64,000 bases of DNA from Carallia brachiata. Its lineage: Eukaryota; Streptophyta; Magnoliopsida; Malpighiales; Rhizophoraceae. The notes below the pieces were generated by a model, which was not told where the DNA came from, did no database searches, and saw only the letters and a list, made by a program, of their open reading frames with translations. A program made the translations under genes and the position numbers. Location of the stretch: contig JADCRB010000046.1 in NCBI GenBank assembly GCA_021464245.1, positions 2,801,214 to 2,865,213 on the forward strand, given 5' to 3'. Each line of letters begins with the position of its first letter. The first letter of the stretch is position 1. Of this stretch, positions 52,881 to 64,000 are shown piece after piece.

Positions 52881-55800
52881 ATGTAGTTGCCGTTGTTGGA
52901 GTTGCAAGTACTAAGTCTTTAAAGCAATGCAAAAACTCCTACATGGATAAGGAGTGTAGAGAGCAAACACTATATAAATGGAGTTAAAGGACCCATTTTC
53001 AAGTTAATTGGTTTTCGTAAAAATGTGGAGTCTATGACTTATTTGTTTGTTGCTTGCTCCATATACTCGTGATGTGTGAGGTCAATTCTGAAACCCACAG
53101 TTCGGATATGCAGAAATCGAGCCTGAAGGGTGAAAGAAATTCCGAGTGTCATGTGAGCCCACCCATTCTGCATTAACGTTGCAAGCCCGCATATTCCACA
53201 TGCGCCAAAAAAATCAACTTGGTATCAGAGCGAAAATGATCTTAAGGGATCTTAAGGGGCCTGTGAATGATGCGCGTAGCCATTGAGAAGTTAAGCCCGC
53301 GTGAGCAGCTGGGTAGCTGTGTTGGCATGTCCTGAGAAAAAGCAAAAGCCCAATCTACTATGCAGATACTCACAAAGCAACAAAAGACTCATACTTGAGG
53401 GGGAGTGTTGGAGTTGCAAGTGATGAGTCTTTAAGGCAACACAAAAACTCCCACATGGATAAAGAGTATAAAGGCCAAGCACTATATAAATGGAGTTAAA
53501 GAACATATTTTCAAGCGAATTGATTTTGGTAAAGATATGGAATCCATGACTCATTTGTTGGTTGCTTGCTCCATATAGTCGTGATGTGAGAGGTCAACTC
53601 TGAAGCCTGGAGTTCGGATATGCCTAAGCCGAGCCTGAAGGGTGAAAGAAATTTCAAGCGTCATGTGAGTCCGCGTATTCCACATGCGCCAAAAATTCAA
53701 CAGCCGTTCCTGTTCTCCATCTCCATGTGCATCATCTTAAGCTTGCTTTTCTTGTCGCCATTCCTTCATAGTTCGTTCACTTCAGCTACCTCTTTTATGG
53801 GTTGTTCATTCCATGATGATCATGAGCGCTTTGCCTTCTTATAGTTCAAACAAATCTTCATAATAAGCAGCTCCGCCACAAGCAATCCTTCCGCATATCC
53901 CAAGACTGAATCTTGGAAGCTCCACGGCGGAGATAATGACTGCTACACCTGGGATGGCGTCGAGTGTTATAATAGCACCGGTCATGTGATTAATCTTGAT
54001 CTCAGCAGCACCTGTCTCTATGGTTCCATCAACTCCAACAGTAGCCTCTTCTAGTTGGCTCATCTTCGTGGGCTTAACCATGCAGACTATTATTTTAATC
54101 ACCCCCTGATACCAATGGTTTTAGGCCACCTTTCTTAGCTAAGATATCTCAACCTTTCCTATGCTGCCTTTTTTGGTCTAGTCCCTTAAGATATTTTAAA
54201 ATTGTCAAACTTGGTTTCTCTTGATCTGTCTAGCTATAGACCAATGGCAGCTCCTGATATGGTTGTGACAGGTCAATTAGTACTGAAGATGCAAGATTTT
54301 AGAAGGCTAGTGCAGAATTTAACTAGCCTAGAGTTCTTCATCTTCCTGGTGTGAACATGCCCTCTACTGTACCTGATTGCTTTACCAACTTATCCTCTTT
54401 AGTATCACTTCGTTTGGGGATTCCAATTTGTACGGTGAATTACCTCCGGCAACTTTTCAACTTTCAAACCTGTACTACATTGACATATCAGGGAAGGGGG
54501 GTCTCAGGGGCCATTTGCCTGACTTTAATTCAAGCAGTCTGCTTGTGACATTAATTTTTAGGCAAACAGGTTTCATATGAGAGATATCAGAGTCACTTGG
54601 AACTTTCGTTCCTTGCAAAGTTTTGATACTCTGTGAAGTGGCTTTTTTGGACAAATTCCAACATCATTAGGAAATCTCACGCAACTTGTTCACTTGGGCC
54701 TTTGGGGAAACCCTTTTGAGATTCCCAATTTTTTTTCCTTGTCCTGGATTGGCAGACTGACCAAACTCACTCTTTTGGGTCTTTATGTGGTAACTTAGAT
54801 AGAAAAAGTGAGATTCCCACTTATATTGCTAATCCAACCCTACTTGAAGTCCTAGTCTTGTAGAATTGCCAAATAATTAGTCAAATCCCATCTTGGCTTC
54901 TGAAATGACCCAACTCTTTGGTCATTCCAGACAATGAATTGGAAGGGCTCATTACGCATTCAATCTCTGAATTAACGCAATTAACAGTATTGAGTCTTTC
55001 ATTAAATAACTTGCAAGGGCCAATTCCCATCTCAATTTTTCCAACTCAAAAGCCTGCTACACCTTAATCTTGCCTGGAATAACTTGAGCGGCACTGTGGA
55101 GTTGGACAATTTTCTGATGCTTCAAAGCTTGACTAACCTATATTTGTCAGAAAACCAGTGATCGTTAGATGCAAAATTAATTCCAGCACTAATCTTCCAA
55201 AATTTGCTGCTTTAGCACTTGGATCATGCAATCTACAGAACTTTCCACATTTCTTGAGCAATAAAGATGAGCTGCACTATTTAGGCTTATCCGAAAACAA
55301 TATTCATGGTCTCGTACCTGGATGGATATGGAGCGTCAGTAAAGAGTAGTTGATTTTTCGGGAAACTTTCTAACGGGCTTCGAAACTAGTTCAGATGCGA
55401 TTGCGAAGCTTCAACTTGACGCATTAGATCTGGGTTTCAACGCGTTACAAGGTTCACTTCCAATATCCCCGCCATCCATCATGCAATATGCTGTCAAAGG
55501 AAACAATTTCACGGGCAATATTCTGTCGCTCTTCTGCAGTCTGAGCTCGCTCCTTATACTTGAATTGTCCCACAATAATTTGAGCCTCAATGTTTGGCGA
55601 TTTAAGTGCTAGTATTGAGCTACTTGATCTAAGGGGCAACAATTTTCACGGCAAGATTCATTTAATGCACGCAAATGACTGCAACTTGAAGGTTCTTACG
55701 TTAGGCCAAAACCAGTTTCAGGGGACAAATACTGAGGTCATTGGCTAATTGTGGAGGGTTGGAGTTGCTAGACTTAGGATACAACTAGATGAATGGCATT

Positions 55801-56702
55801 TTCTTCATTTGGATGGCACCACTTCAACAGCTGGAGGTGCTTATTCTCCGATCTAACCAATTCCATGCTGAATTGGGAGATCATCAAGCAAACTATGATC
55901 AGTTCCCAATGTTGCGTATTATTGATCACTCGCATAACAATTTATCAGGTCAGTTGCCAACACAATATCTCCTGAATTGGAATGCAATGCACGTGGTGGT
56001 CCCGTAACTTGAAATACATGGAAACAAGGGTAAGATTTCTATATAGAGATGGAGAAGTATCTAATTTAGTACCGTATTCAATGCTGCTAACAAACAAAGG
56101 TACGGAACTAGAGTACTCCAAGATCTTAGAATTCTTTGTAGTCATGGATCTCTTAGGCAACAAGTTCAAGAGAGAAATTCCAGAATCAATTGGATGTCTC
56201 AGTGAACTTCACATGTTGAATCTTTCCAACAATATTCTTAGTGGTGGCATTCCTTCTCATTCAGGAATCTTACAGAATTCAAGTCATTGGATCTTTCAAG
56301 AAACAATTTTTCAGGGGAGATTCCTTAGCAACTAATATAGCTAAACTTCCTTATTGTCTTTAACATGTTTGAAAGTAATCTGATGGGGCTTATACCACGA
56401 GGGAAGCAGTTTGAAACCTTCAAGAGCTGCTCATATGAGGGAAACTCAGGCTTGTGTGGGAACCCTCTGCTGGGAAATGCGGAGATACAGAGGCCTTGCC
56501 ACCATCAATTGAAGAAAATGTGGAACTGGGTTCAACATTTGGGTTTGGATGGAAACCAATTGTGATTGAATATGCCAGTGGTCTTTTGGTTGGGCTGGTG
56601 ATTGGGCACATTATGGTTACAAGGAGATATGAATGGCTTTTGAAGAGTTTCAAAGTCAGACGACAAAGAAGGATGTGGAACAGGAGGCAGAGAAATTGAA
56701 TT
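52881..56702 (+). pseudogene. LRR receptor-like protein pseudogene, copy 2, interrupted by a TRIM
   Basis: The start ATG (52881-52883) is followed at once by TAG where the paralogue has AAG. The TRIM at 52894-53702 is inserted a few bases on. After it the signal peptide (FSISMCIILSLLFLSPF), LRRNT (HDDHERFAFL, then NDCYTWDGVEC) and LRRs can be followed to 56702 through many stops and frameshifts. Late parts are clearer: a KFAALALGSCNLQNFPHFLS block at about 55190, LNLSNNILSGGIPS at about 56215, the Cys pair, a transmembrane segment IEYASGLLVGLVIGHIMV, and a basic tail RRQRRMWNRRQRN. Clearly non-functional. Confidence 0.9.
52894..53702 (+). mobile_element. Complete TRIM retrotransposon inside RLP copy 2
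   Basis: 809 bp. LTRs are 52894-53220 and 53406-53702, both starting TGTTGGAGTTGCAAGT and similar throughout except for small indels. Directly after the first LTR comes TGGTATCAGAGC (53221-53232), a perfect primer-binding site for initiator tRNA-Met. A polypurine tract, GAGGGGGAG, ends at 53405 directly before the second LTR. The internal part is about 185 bp and non-coding. The target duplication GCCGT flanks the element exactly (52889-52893 and 53703-53707). The 30-bp gap and drift between LTRs indicate an old but recognisable insertion. Confidence 0.93.
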
Positions 56703-58114
56703 GGAACTTCCTAACGCAAAGTCTAAGAAGCAATGTTGGCCTCTTGTGTTGATGCTAGTCATGTTCTGGAAACATGGAGACCAAAACAGATTACTGCATC
56801 AATTACAAAAATCTAGTTCAAGTTCCAGTTACTTCTTTTCCTGAATTACCAAAATAAAGGACGTGTCAGTGTTTGAAGCTCCTATATTGTGCAGTTTGGA
56901 AAGGATGAAATGTGTGTACTATTGTAATTCAATGAATTATCGATATTACTTTCAATAGCCTGTATTTTTTTTTCTTTTTTAAATTTTAATTGCGGATGTT
57001 GCCGTCAATCTAATTCAGGGGCATCGCTTCCAGGATTTTATATAACCTTAAATCAGGCAAAAAAAATTTTGATTATTTCAGCTCCAAAAAAAATTTTTCA
57101 TTTGTTACGCAAAATCCAACTTGTGATTTAGGGAATTGGCCTGAAATTTGGAATATCTTTTGCGACTTGACATGCGTAAAAATGTATAGTTCCAGGGACA
57201 GAGAAAGCTTTACTTTTATACAAGGGAATTAAGTGTTTGGGCCGGCTACAGTCACCAAGCTTTTAGCTCAATACATGTACTGACTCAATATAATATATTT
57301 TTTTTACAAAATTTAAATTTAAATTTAGATGAATATTAGTTTAAAATATAAAGTATAGAAAAAATTCATTATAATAAAATTTTTTTCTTCAAAATTTTTT
57401 TTCTATAAAATAGTAAAAAAAATATATTTTCGTAAATGTGTATACATAACATTTTTGTAAGTGTTTTACAAGCTAGTTTATTACATAGAAAGACCTCTGT
57501 GTGTGATTTATTGATCTGACCATCTCCCACAAGAATCTCATATGGAGCACTACGAGGGGTATTCATGGTTTTGTTACAGGAACCAAACTCCTATGAACAA
57601 CCCTACAAATGAAATTTCAGTTACGCAAAATTAAAAATTATCCTTAAATCTAAATTTTAGTTAAACAAATTTCAGTTAACTGAAATATTCAATTTAATTT
57701 CGAAAACCCAACCAAAAGAAACCGAAATTGAAAAATTTTCCAATTCTCATATAGATCTAAGAAATTGAATTTTGTCGCACAAGCATAAAATGTTGATTAA
57801 CATAAATAAATTTTGTCACGTTGGTTACTAACTCATTGCTTAACGAAGATTGAATGTTTCTGACCTATTCCTATTCTTTTTTCCAAAAGTAACGACCTTA
57901 TTCAAACGAATTTTTTGTTACTGGCTCATTTTAAATTTTCCAATAATTACAGACTCATACTGAACTTATCCTTTTTCTTTCGAAGTAAACCATTGCTTAA
58001 ATATCCCACTAATAATGCACAGGAAGATGTTGAAGAGGTCCTAACTAGCCTTGTTTATAATGACATGGTGATGACCTGACTTGCCAGATGTACATAGGTG
58101 GAGTTTCTTCTTCT
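56703..58114. other. Intergenic region with a partial copy of the RLP 5' flank
   Basis: It contains probable 3' UTR of copy 2. At about 57120-57560 there is a third, partial copy of the flank seen at 51620-51830 and 59350-59560: AAAAATGTATAGTTCCAG, TACAAGGGAATTAAGTG and a CCTCTGTGTGTGATTTATTG-like block. The rest is AT-rich with nothing recognised. Confidence 0.6.
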
Positions 58115-58122
58115 ATTAATAG

Positions 58123-58978
58123 CATAGTTTTAAAAACCGGACCGATTATTGAACCGGGGAGAAGACGGGTTAGTGGTTAGCGGTCCAACCGGAAAAACGT
58201 GGTTGAACCGGTGGGTCAATTCTGATTGATAAAATAATAATTAATACTTATAATTTTCATTTTTTAATAACAAATAATGAGTATAACTATAAAAAATAGA
58301 ATATGGTTTACTTAAATTTAAAATAAAATTAAAATACAAGATATTATGATAATTTTTTATTAAATAAATTAATAAAGTATAAATATCAATTAAAATTTTT
58401 TGATAAAAATTCAAAAAATTATTTTTCAATGTAAATTGTAACATATACTTAATATATAAGTTATGAACAACGTTAAATTATTATATAATATATACAGAAA
58501 AATATAGTGAAAAGTAAAAAATGCTTAAATTGTACAAGAAAATATTATATAATATTGTTTAGTATTATGAAATATTATTTTTATCATTCACACAATAAAA
58601 GATAAAAATATAATAAATTTTAGTATGTAAATATTATGTAAATATTATTGTTGATGTAATAAAAAGTTAAAAAAAATATAATTTTTACTGTATAAATACT
58701 GTTTATTATTAAAAAAATATTATTTTTACTGTTTACACAATAAACAATGAAAAAAAATAATTTTTTATCATTTAATTGTCTCGGTTACTGTTCATTTTTT
58801 ACTGTTTATTATTAAAAAAATATTATTTATACTGTTTGTACAGTAAAAAGTACAAAAAAAATATTTTTTTATTACTTAATTGACCCGGTAATTATTTATA
58901 TGAACCGGCCCGGCCCAGTGCCCGGGTCACCGGGCCGCCGGTCCGACCGGCCGGGCCGGGCCGGGTTTAAAAACAATG
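58123..58978. mobile_element. hAT-like non-autonomous DNA transposon, 856 bp
   Basis: The left terminus is CATAGTTTTAAAAACCGG at 58123. The right, read on the minus strand from 58978, is CATTGTTTTTAAACCCGG, an imperfect terminal inverted repeat. The 8-bp duplication ATTAATAG lies exactly outside both ends (58115-58122 and 58979-58986), as expected of hAT elements. Both subterminal regions are rich in CCGG-type motifs, the right one very GC-rich (about 58900-58966). The AT-rich middle has internal repeats around TATTATTTTTACTGTTTA. There is no transposase frame. Confidence 0.85.
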
Positions 58979-58986
58979 ATTAATAG

Positions 58987-60580
58987 ACTACTTTCTAAAT
59001 ACGACGACTTGACTTGCAGTAGCTTATTGACTTCCGAATGGAAATTTTTTAGGAGTAACACAACATAAATTTAAATAGTTAAAAAAAGTAATGTCATAGT
59101 CTCACCTAATTTTTATCTATTTATTTTTTTTATCAATTTAATCATCTAATAATTCATGTAATTTTATTACTACTCATTTAAAGTTGGCAAGCTTTCTTCA
59201 TTTTTTATATGCCGTATTTACCTGTTTTTTGATGCCCAAAAACAAATGTATTTATTGTGAAAAAGAAAATCCGACATTTTATTAAAAAAATGATTTTGGA
59301 TGCAAACTCCCCTTAAATATTAATGAAATTTCAATTGACAGAAAATAAATATTACATGGAATTTGGAGTATCTATTCCGACTTGACTACGTGTGAAAATG
59401 TATAGTTCCAGCAACAAAGAAAGCTTAACTTTTATACAAAGGGAATTAATTAACCATTTTACAAGTAAATTTATTACATAGAAGAATCTCTCTGAGTGAT
59501 TTCTTGACCTGACTCATCTCCCACAAGAATCTCATATGGACCACTAAACACGAGTAAGAGACAATTGTACAAGTCCAACGTCAAGTGATGAGAAGCATTA
59601 GAAGGAAAAAAGTGAAGTAACAGAGGATTTATGCCCGAATTTTTATTCGAATACAACGATATCTTAATTTTTTGTAATTATCATAATATTTTTTATAACA
59701 AAAAAAAGAAATATATCTTATTAGTTTTTTGTTACAAAAAATATTATGATGGTTGCAAAAAATTATGACCTAATTGCATTTAGTGAACTTTTGGATGCAA
59801 ATTCCTCTAACACTATAATGGTGCTTGCATCAGAATCCCATAAGCCAATTTTTGTTACCTGACCTGGATGACACGCCGTTGGCAGTGGAAACCAGGCTTG
59901 AGTGAAATTTAGAACGTTTCTTGCCAGTGTCGCCTGGTTCATCACACAAATGAAAATAATTTTTGAGGACTTGAATGTTGTTTTTGTTGATAATGATTCC
60001 CATTCCACATGATCAAAACTTGCGATGGGTCACCAAATGACTTTCTCAACACCGTCTCTCTTCTGTGTGGTAAAAAATTGGTGTGTCCGATGCTTTCACC
60101 ATTTTGCAGGCTGCAAGTAGTGACAAACAAATCATTGAATTATCCCATGATAATTCTTGATGCTTCTCCCACACTACCTAAACATTAATGTCCCATGTGT
60201 GCAATATAAATGGATACTTTTAGTTTTGAGATTAAAGAAATGATCAGAATAACACACACAAAAATGAGCAGTACCAAGGATATTTTTACCTACGAAATTT
60301 ATTTCTTCATCGTTGTTTGAGAGGCCATGGTTAAAGTTTTTTTATCCTCACAATCTTAAAAATGCTTCTTCTATTTATTTTAGTCAGTTCAATCTCTGTC
60401 AATTTTTGTATTATTATTGCAGAAAAATCTACGCCCACACCTTGTCCCCACCAGAATTCATGACTTGACTCACCTAATTCGCAATTAAGGAATCAGAATA
60501 CTGTTCGACGGAGTGCCTATAAATCGTTATCAACTCACGCTCTTGTTACCACTAGTTGTAACTAAACCAGTAAAGACGAC
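58987..60580. repeat. Segmental duplication copy B (upstream of RLP copy 3)
   Basis: Counterpart of 51340-52880, continuous with 58020-58114 if the hAT-like element is set aside. Matching blocks occur in the same order and spacing, including ATATTACATGGAATTTGG, TTCTTGACCTGACTCATCTC, CCTGGATGACACGCC and the CTTGTCCCCACCAGAATTCA block near 60440. No gene of its own is recognised. Confidence 0.8.
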
Positions 60581-63500
60581 GTGAAGTCGCCCTTGTTGCT
60601 CTCCATCTCCATGTTCATCATCTTAAGCTTGCTTTTCTTGGCCACATGCCTCATATTTCGTTCACTTCAGCCACCTCTTTTATGGGTCATCCATTCTGCG
60701 ATGATCACGAGTGCTTAGCCCTCCTGCAGTTCAAGCAAAACTTCATAATAAGCAGCTCTGCCTCAAGCAATCCTTCCGCATATCCCAAGACTGAATCTTG
60801 GGAGCTCCACGGCTGAGATAATGACTGCCGCACCTGGGATGGCGTCGAGTGTGATAATAGCACTGGTCATGTGATTAGCCTTGATCTCAGTAGTAGCTGT
60901 CTATCTGGTTCCATCAATCCCAACGGTAGCCTCTTCCATCTTGTTCATCTCCGTAGCCTAAATCTTGCTGACAACTACTTAAATCGTTTGCAATTACCGG
61001 TGTGTTTACACCATCTTTCCAAGCTAACTTCGCTCAACATTTGGAATTCTGCTTTTTCTAGCCAAATCCCATCAGATATTTCACAATTTTCCAAATTGAT
61101 CTCTCTTGATCTATCTAGCACGGGACCAAAACCAGAACTTGATTTGTCTGTGACTAGTCCACTGGTACTTGAGCCACAGAATTTTAGAAAGATAGTTCAA
61201 AATCCAATAGTTTAATGGTTTATTTGGATTATGAAATTTTAGTGAGAAGAAAATTATAAAAAAAATATAAAAAATAAAATTATAAAATTTTGTTATTTAG
61301 ATAAATAAAAAATATGTAAAAAATAATAATAAATTAAAAATATATATTTAGATTGTATGAAAAGAATAAAAAAAAAAAAATGTATAGTTAAAATTATAAA
61401 AACACCCTTACTTAAAGCGGTTAGCCAAAAGCCACGGAACATAACGATAAAGTTTGGGTGTTTTGGTAAATTTTATTCCATATGTTTTTGTTTTTGTCTT
61501 ATTATTCTTTTCACTTTGCTTTTTTTTTTTTTTACAATGTACTTTGCTATTCCTTTTCTCTTACTGTTCTTTTCTTACATATTTGTCAAATGAATTTCCG
61601 TACATATTCTGGGGATTAATTTTATCTTGAATTTTATTTTGAGGTTAACTGTAATTATTATTTTTAAAATAAAAATTAATATTTTTAAAATATAAAAATA
61701 ATATATATTTTAAAAATATTAACATTTATTTAAAAATTAATAATTTTAATTTTAATTAAAATAAAATTAAAAATATAAAATATCGAGCTACCAACTTTTT
61801 CTCCCCTCAAAGTTGCCAAATGCATGAAAACCCCTCGATTATTGGGCTCTCTTTCACATTCTTTTCTCTTGCCAAAACCGAACAAGCTGTAAAAGTTCTT
61901 AATCTCTTTAGTGTGTACATAGGGTCCGCCATGCCTGGTTTCTTGGCCAACATATCATCTTTAACATCTCTTATTTTAGAAGATTGTAAACTGTATGGTG
62001 AGTTTCCTCCGGTGGCTTTCCAACTACCAAATCCACGGTCTATTGTTTTGTCAAAAAATACGGGTCTCAGAGACCATTTACCTGAATTTAACTCAATTAG
62101 TTCAATTCTGACATTGGATCTTGCACTAGCCAGTTTCAAAGGAGACCTGCCAGCTTCATTTGGAAACCTCCGTTCGTTACAATTTTTTTATACTTTGGAG
62201 AAACTTCTCCGGACAAATTTCTGCTTCATTTGCAAATCTCACAGAGCTTGTTTACCTAAGACTTTGGGGAAATCCTTTAGAGGTTCCGATCATTTCATCC
62301 CTGTCATGGCTTGGTAGGCAGAGCAAACTCACTCGTTTAGGCTTTTCAAATGTTATATTAAACAGTGAGATTCCTCTTTATATTGCCAATCTTACCCACC
62401 TTCAAAAAATATTTATGCTCGACTGTCAAATAATTGGTCAAATCCCATCTTGGCTTTTGAAGATGACTCAATTATCTGCTCCGCACCTTTCATCCAATGA
62501 ATTGCAAGGGAAGATTCCGTGGTTAATCTCTCAATTGTTCCAGTTAACTTCTTTAGATCTATCAAACAGCATGCTACAGGGAACCATTCCAGATTCAATC
62601 TTCCAACTGCAAAGCCTTGAAGGTCTTCATCTTGCTTGTAATAACTTGAGTGGAACTATTGAGTTGGATGCATTACTGAAGCTCCAAAACTTGACCGACC
62701 TAGACTTGTTAGGAAACATGCTGTCAATTAATGTCAAGGCCTATACTAACACTCCTCATCGGAAGTTTGTTGCTTTAGGACTTGGATCATGCAATTTAGG
62801 CCACTTTCCATCTTTTCTGCGTGATCAAGATCGCTCGGAATGTTTGGCCTTAAATGACAACAATATTCATGGCGTAATGCCCAGCTGGCTATGGAACATT
62901 GGCCGAGACAGTCTACAACTTTTAGACCTTGCATTCAACTTCCTCGCAGGTTTTGAACGCCATCCGGTTGTGTTGCCGTGGGCTCAACTTGCAATCTTAG
63001 ACCTCCGCTTTAATATGTTGCAAGGTCCACTTCCAATACCACCACCAACCATAATGATCTATTTTGCCTCTGGAAATAATTTCACGGGCGAGATGTCGTG
63101 GTGGTTCGTCGTGGTTATGCAACCTAAATTACCTTAGTTTCCTCGATTTGTCCAACAACAATTTCACTGGCATGCTTCCTCCATGTTTGGAGAGTTTTAA
63201 GTGCTTCGCTTGAACTGCTGAGTCTAGGAGGCAACAACTTTCAGGGTAAGATTCCTCCTATGCACCCGAATGCCTGCAATTTAAAGGTGCTTATGTTAGG
63301 ACGCAATCAATTAGAAGGGCAAGTACCAAGATCGTTGGCAAATTGTGAAAAGTTAGAGATTTTAGACCTTAGAAACAACCAAATAAACGACGCCTTCCCC
63401 TTTTGGTTGGCAGCACTTCAGCAGTCGAAGATTCTTGTTCTACGGTCCAATCAATTCAATGGCATGCTCGGTAATCAGGAAGTTGAATTGGGGTTCCTCA

Positions 63501-64000
63501 TGTTGCGCATCATTGACCTCTCAGAACAAATTTTCTGGTCCATTGCCAATGGAATGCGATGAAAATAATGGATGCAAAAAGGTTAGCTTCCATGCATACA
63601 TACCTGACACTTCCACGGGCAGACTTGAACTATCTTCAGCCATTGGGAGATTTTCTGTACCAAATTGCTCTCAATAGCAAAGGAAAGAACCAGCAATACA
63701 ACAAGATAGTAGAATTCTTTGTCGCCATGGATCTGTCGAGTAATGGATTTTTTGGGGAAATTCCTACGTCCATTGGCAGACTTGGTGGGCTTCATCTTCT
63801 GAACCTTTCTAATAATGCTTTCGTTGGCAGCATTCCTACATTATTAGGGAATCTCACATAGTTCGATTCATTAGACTTTTCTTGAAACAAACTCAGTAGG
63901 AAAATTCCTCAGCAATTAACGCAATTCAATTTCCTTGAAGTCTTCGACGTTTCTGCAAACAATCTTAGAAGACCTATACCACGAGGAAAGCAGTTTGACA
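60581..64000 (+). pseudogene. LRR receptor-like protein, copy 3, damaged and cut by the window end
   Basis: Aligned with copy 2, the start codon position (60581-60583) reads GTG, not ATG. The signal peptide region then shifts frame. The LRRNT has TGA where copy 2 has GGA (in the ELHG*DNDC stretch near 60813). The LRR frame 60871-61215 (DLSSSCLSGSINPNGSLFHL) ends at an AT-rich insertion. LRRs resume at about 61885. Frame changes near 62190 and 63110, and another near 63530, split the rest into 62160-63137, 63260-63562 and 63559-63861. The window ends within the RPIPRGKQF block, before the Cys pair and membrane segment. It is less decayed than copy 2 but as written cannot make a full receptor. 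Confidence 0.88.
61215..61885. mobile_element. AT-rich insertion inside RLP copy 3
   Basis: Compared with copies 1 and 2, about 670 bp of foreign DNA separate the LRR codons for VQNP from those for AVKVLNLFSVYIGS. The left part is AT-rich and starts GGTTTATTTGGATTATGAAA. The right part includes long A/T tracts and a less AT-rich end near 61800-61885. I see no clear terminal repeats or target duplication, so the class and exact borders are unknown. The left motif resembles the tandem repeat at 16590-16850. Confidence 0.55.

Noticed and set aside
53221..53405. Short stretch with TAAGCCCGCGTGAGCAGCTG-type sequence that might be a 5S-like (Cassandra) insert
   Set aside because: It lies in the internal part of the TRIM, not in its LTR, and does not show the internal promoter boxes of 5S rRNA.

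Overview
This is a nuclear window from a flowering plant, most likely a eudicot. It is very AT-rich, genes carry many short GT-AG introns, and intergenic DNA is full of MITE-like foldbacks and microsatellites. The protein-coding set is plant-specific: class II cytochrome P450 reductase, an Aux/IAA protein, receptor-like proteins and a plant DUF688-like protein. I rebuilt exon structures by hand from splice sites and reading-frame phase, because most genes are far longer than any single open frame.

Layout. 2124-5867 (-): RPA2-like single-strand DNA binding subunit. 8245-8820 (-): intronless plant protein of unknown function. 10704-14679 (-): coiled-coil protein of the ADIP (afadin/alpha-actinin-binding) type, with two apparent one-base deletions in one exon. 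15209-16471: PIF/Harbinger-like element filled with a purine minisatellite. 17680-18120: decayed LINE RNase H. 22141-27796 (+): complete 18-exon NADPH-cytochrome P450 reductase with a complete TRIM retrotransposon in intron 13. 31341-34443 (-): spliceosomal Sm protein F. 37731-38889: Mutator-like element with long terminal inverted repeats. 39036-39933 (+): IAA33-like Aux/IAA protein. 43016-45831 (-): HAD phosphatase of the GPP/GS1 type, with a possible targeted long form from 45975. 46668-49601 (-), 52881-56702 (+) and 60581-64000 (+, runs off the window): a cluster of three LRR receptor-like protein (RLP) genes, all damaged.

The left two thirds hold conserved housekeeping genes. Two pairs look like old microsynteny with Arabidopsis: CPR next to SmF, and IAA33 next to GPP. 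These loci are recalled from memory and should be checked. The right third is a fast-decaying immune-receptor cluster. Copy 1 is a long open frame ended by an in-frame TAA before its transmembrane segment. Copy 2 has a TAG as second codon and a TRIM inserted a few bases later. Copy 3 has GTG in place of ATG, an in-frame TGA, frameshifts and an AT-rich insertion. The DNA upstream of copies 2 and 3 is a segmental duplication, and one copy of it has been split by an 856-bp hAT-like element with a perfect 8-bp target duplication.

I found no convincing tRNA, rRNA, CRISPR or bacterial-type features and no clearly novel biochemical system. The most interesting material is the set of precisely bounded small transposable elements and what they did to genes, the RLP stop codons, the possible dual-targeted phosphatase, and a foldback inside the SmF transcript.
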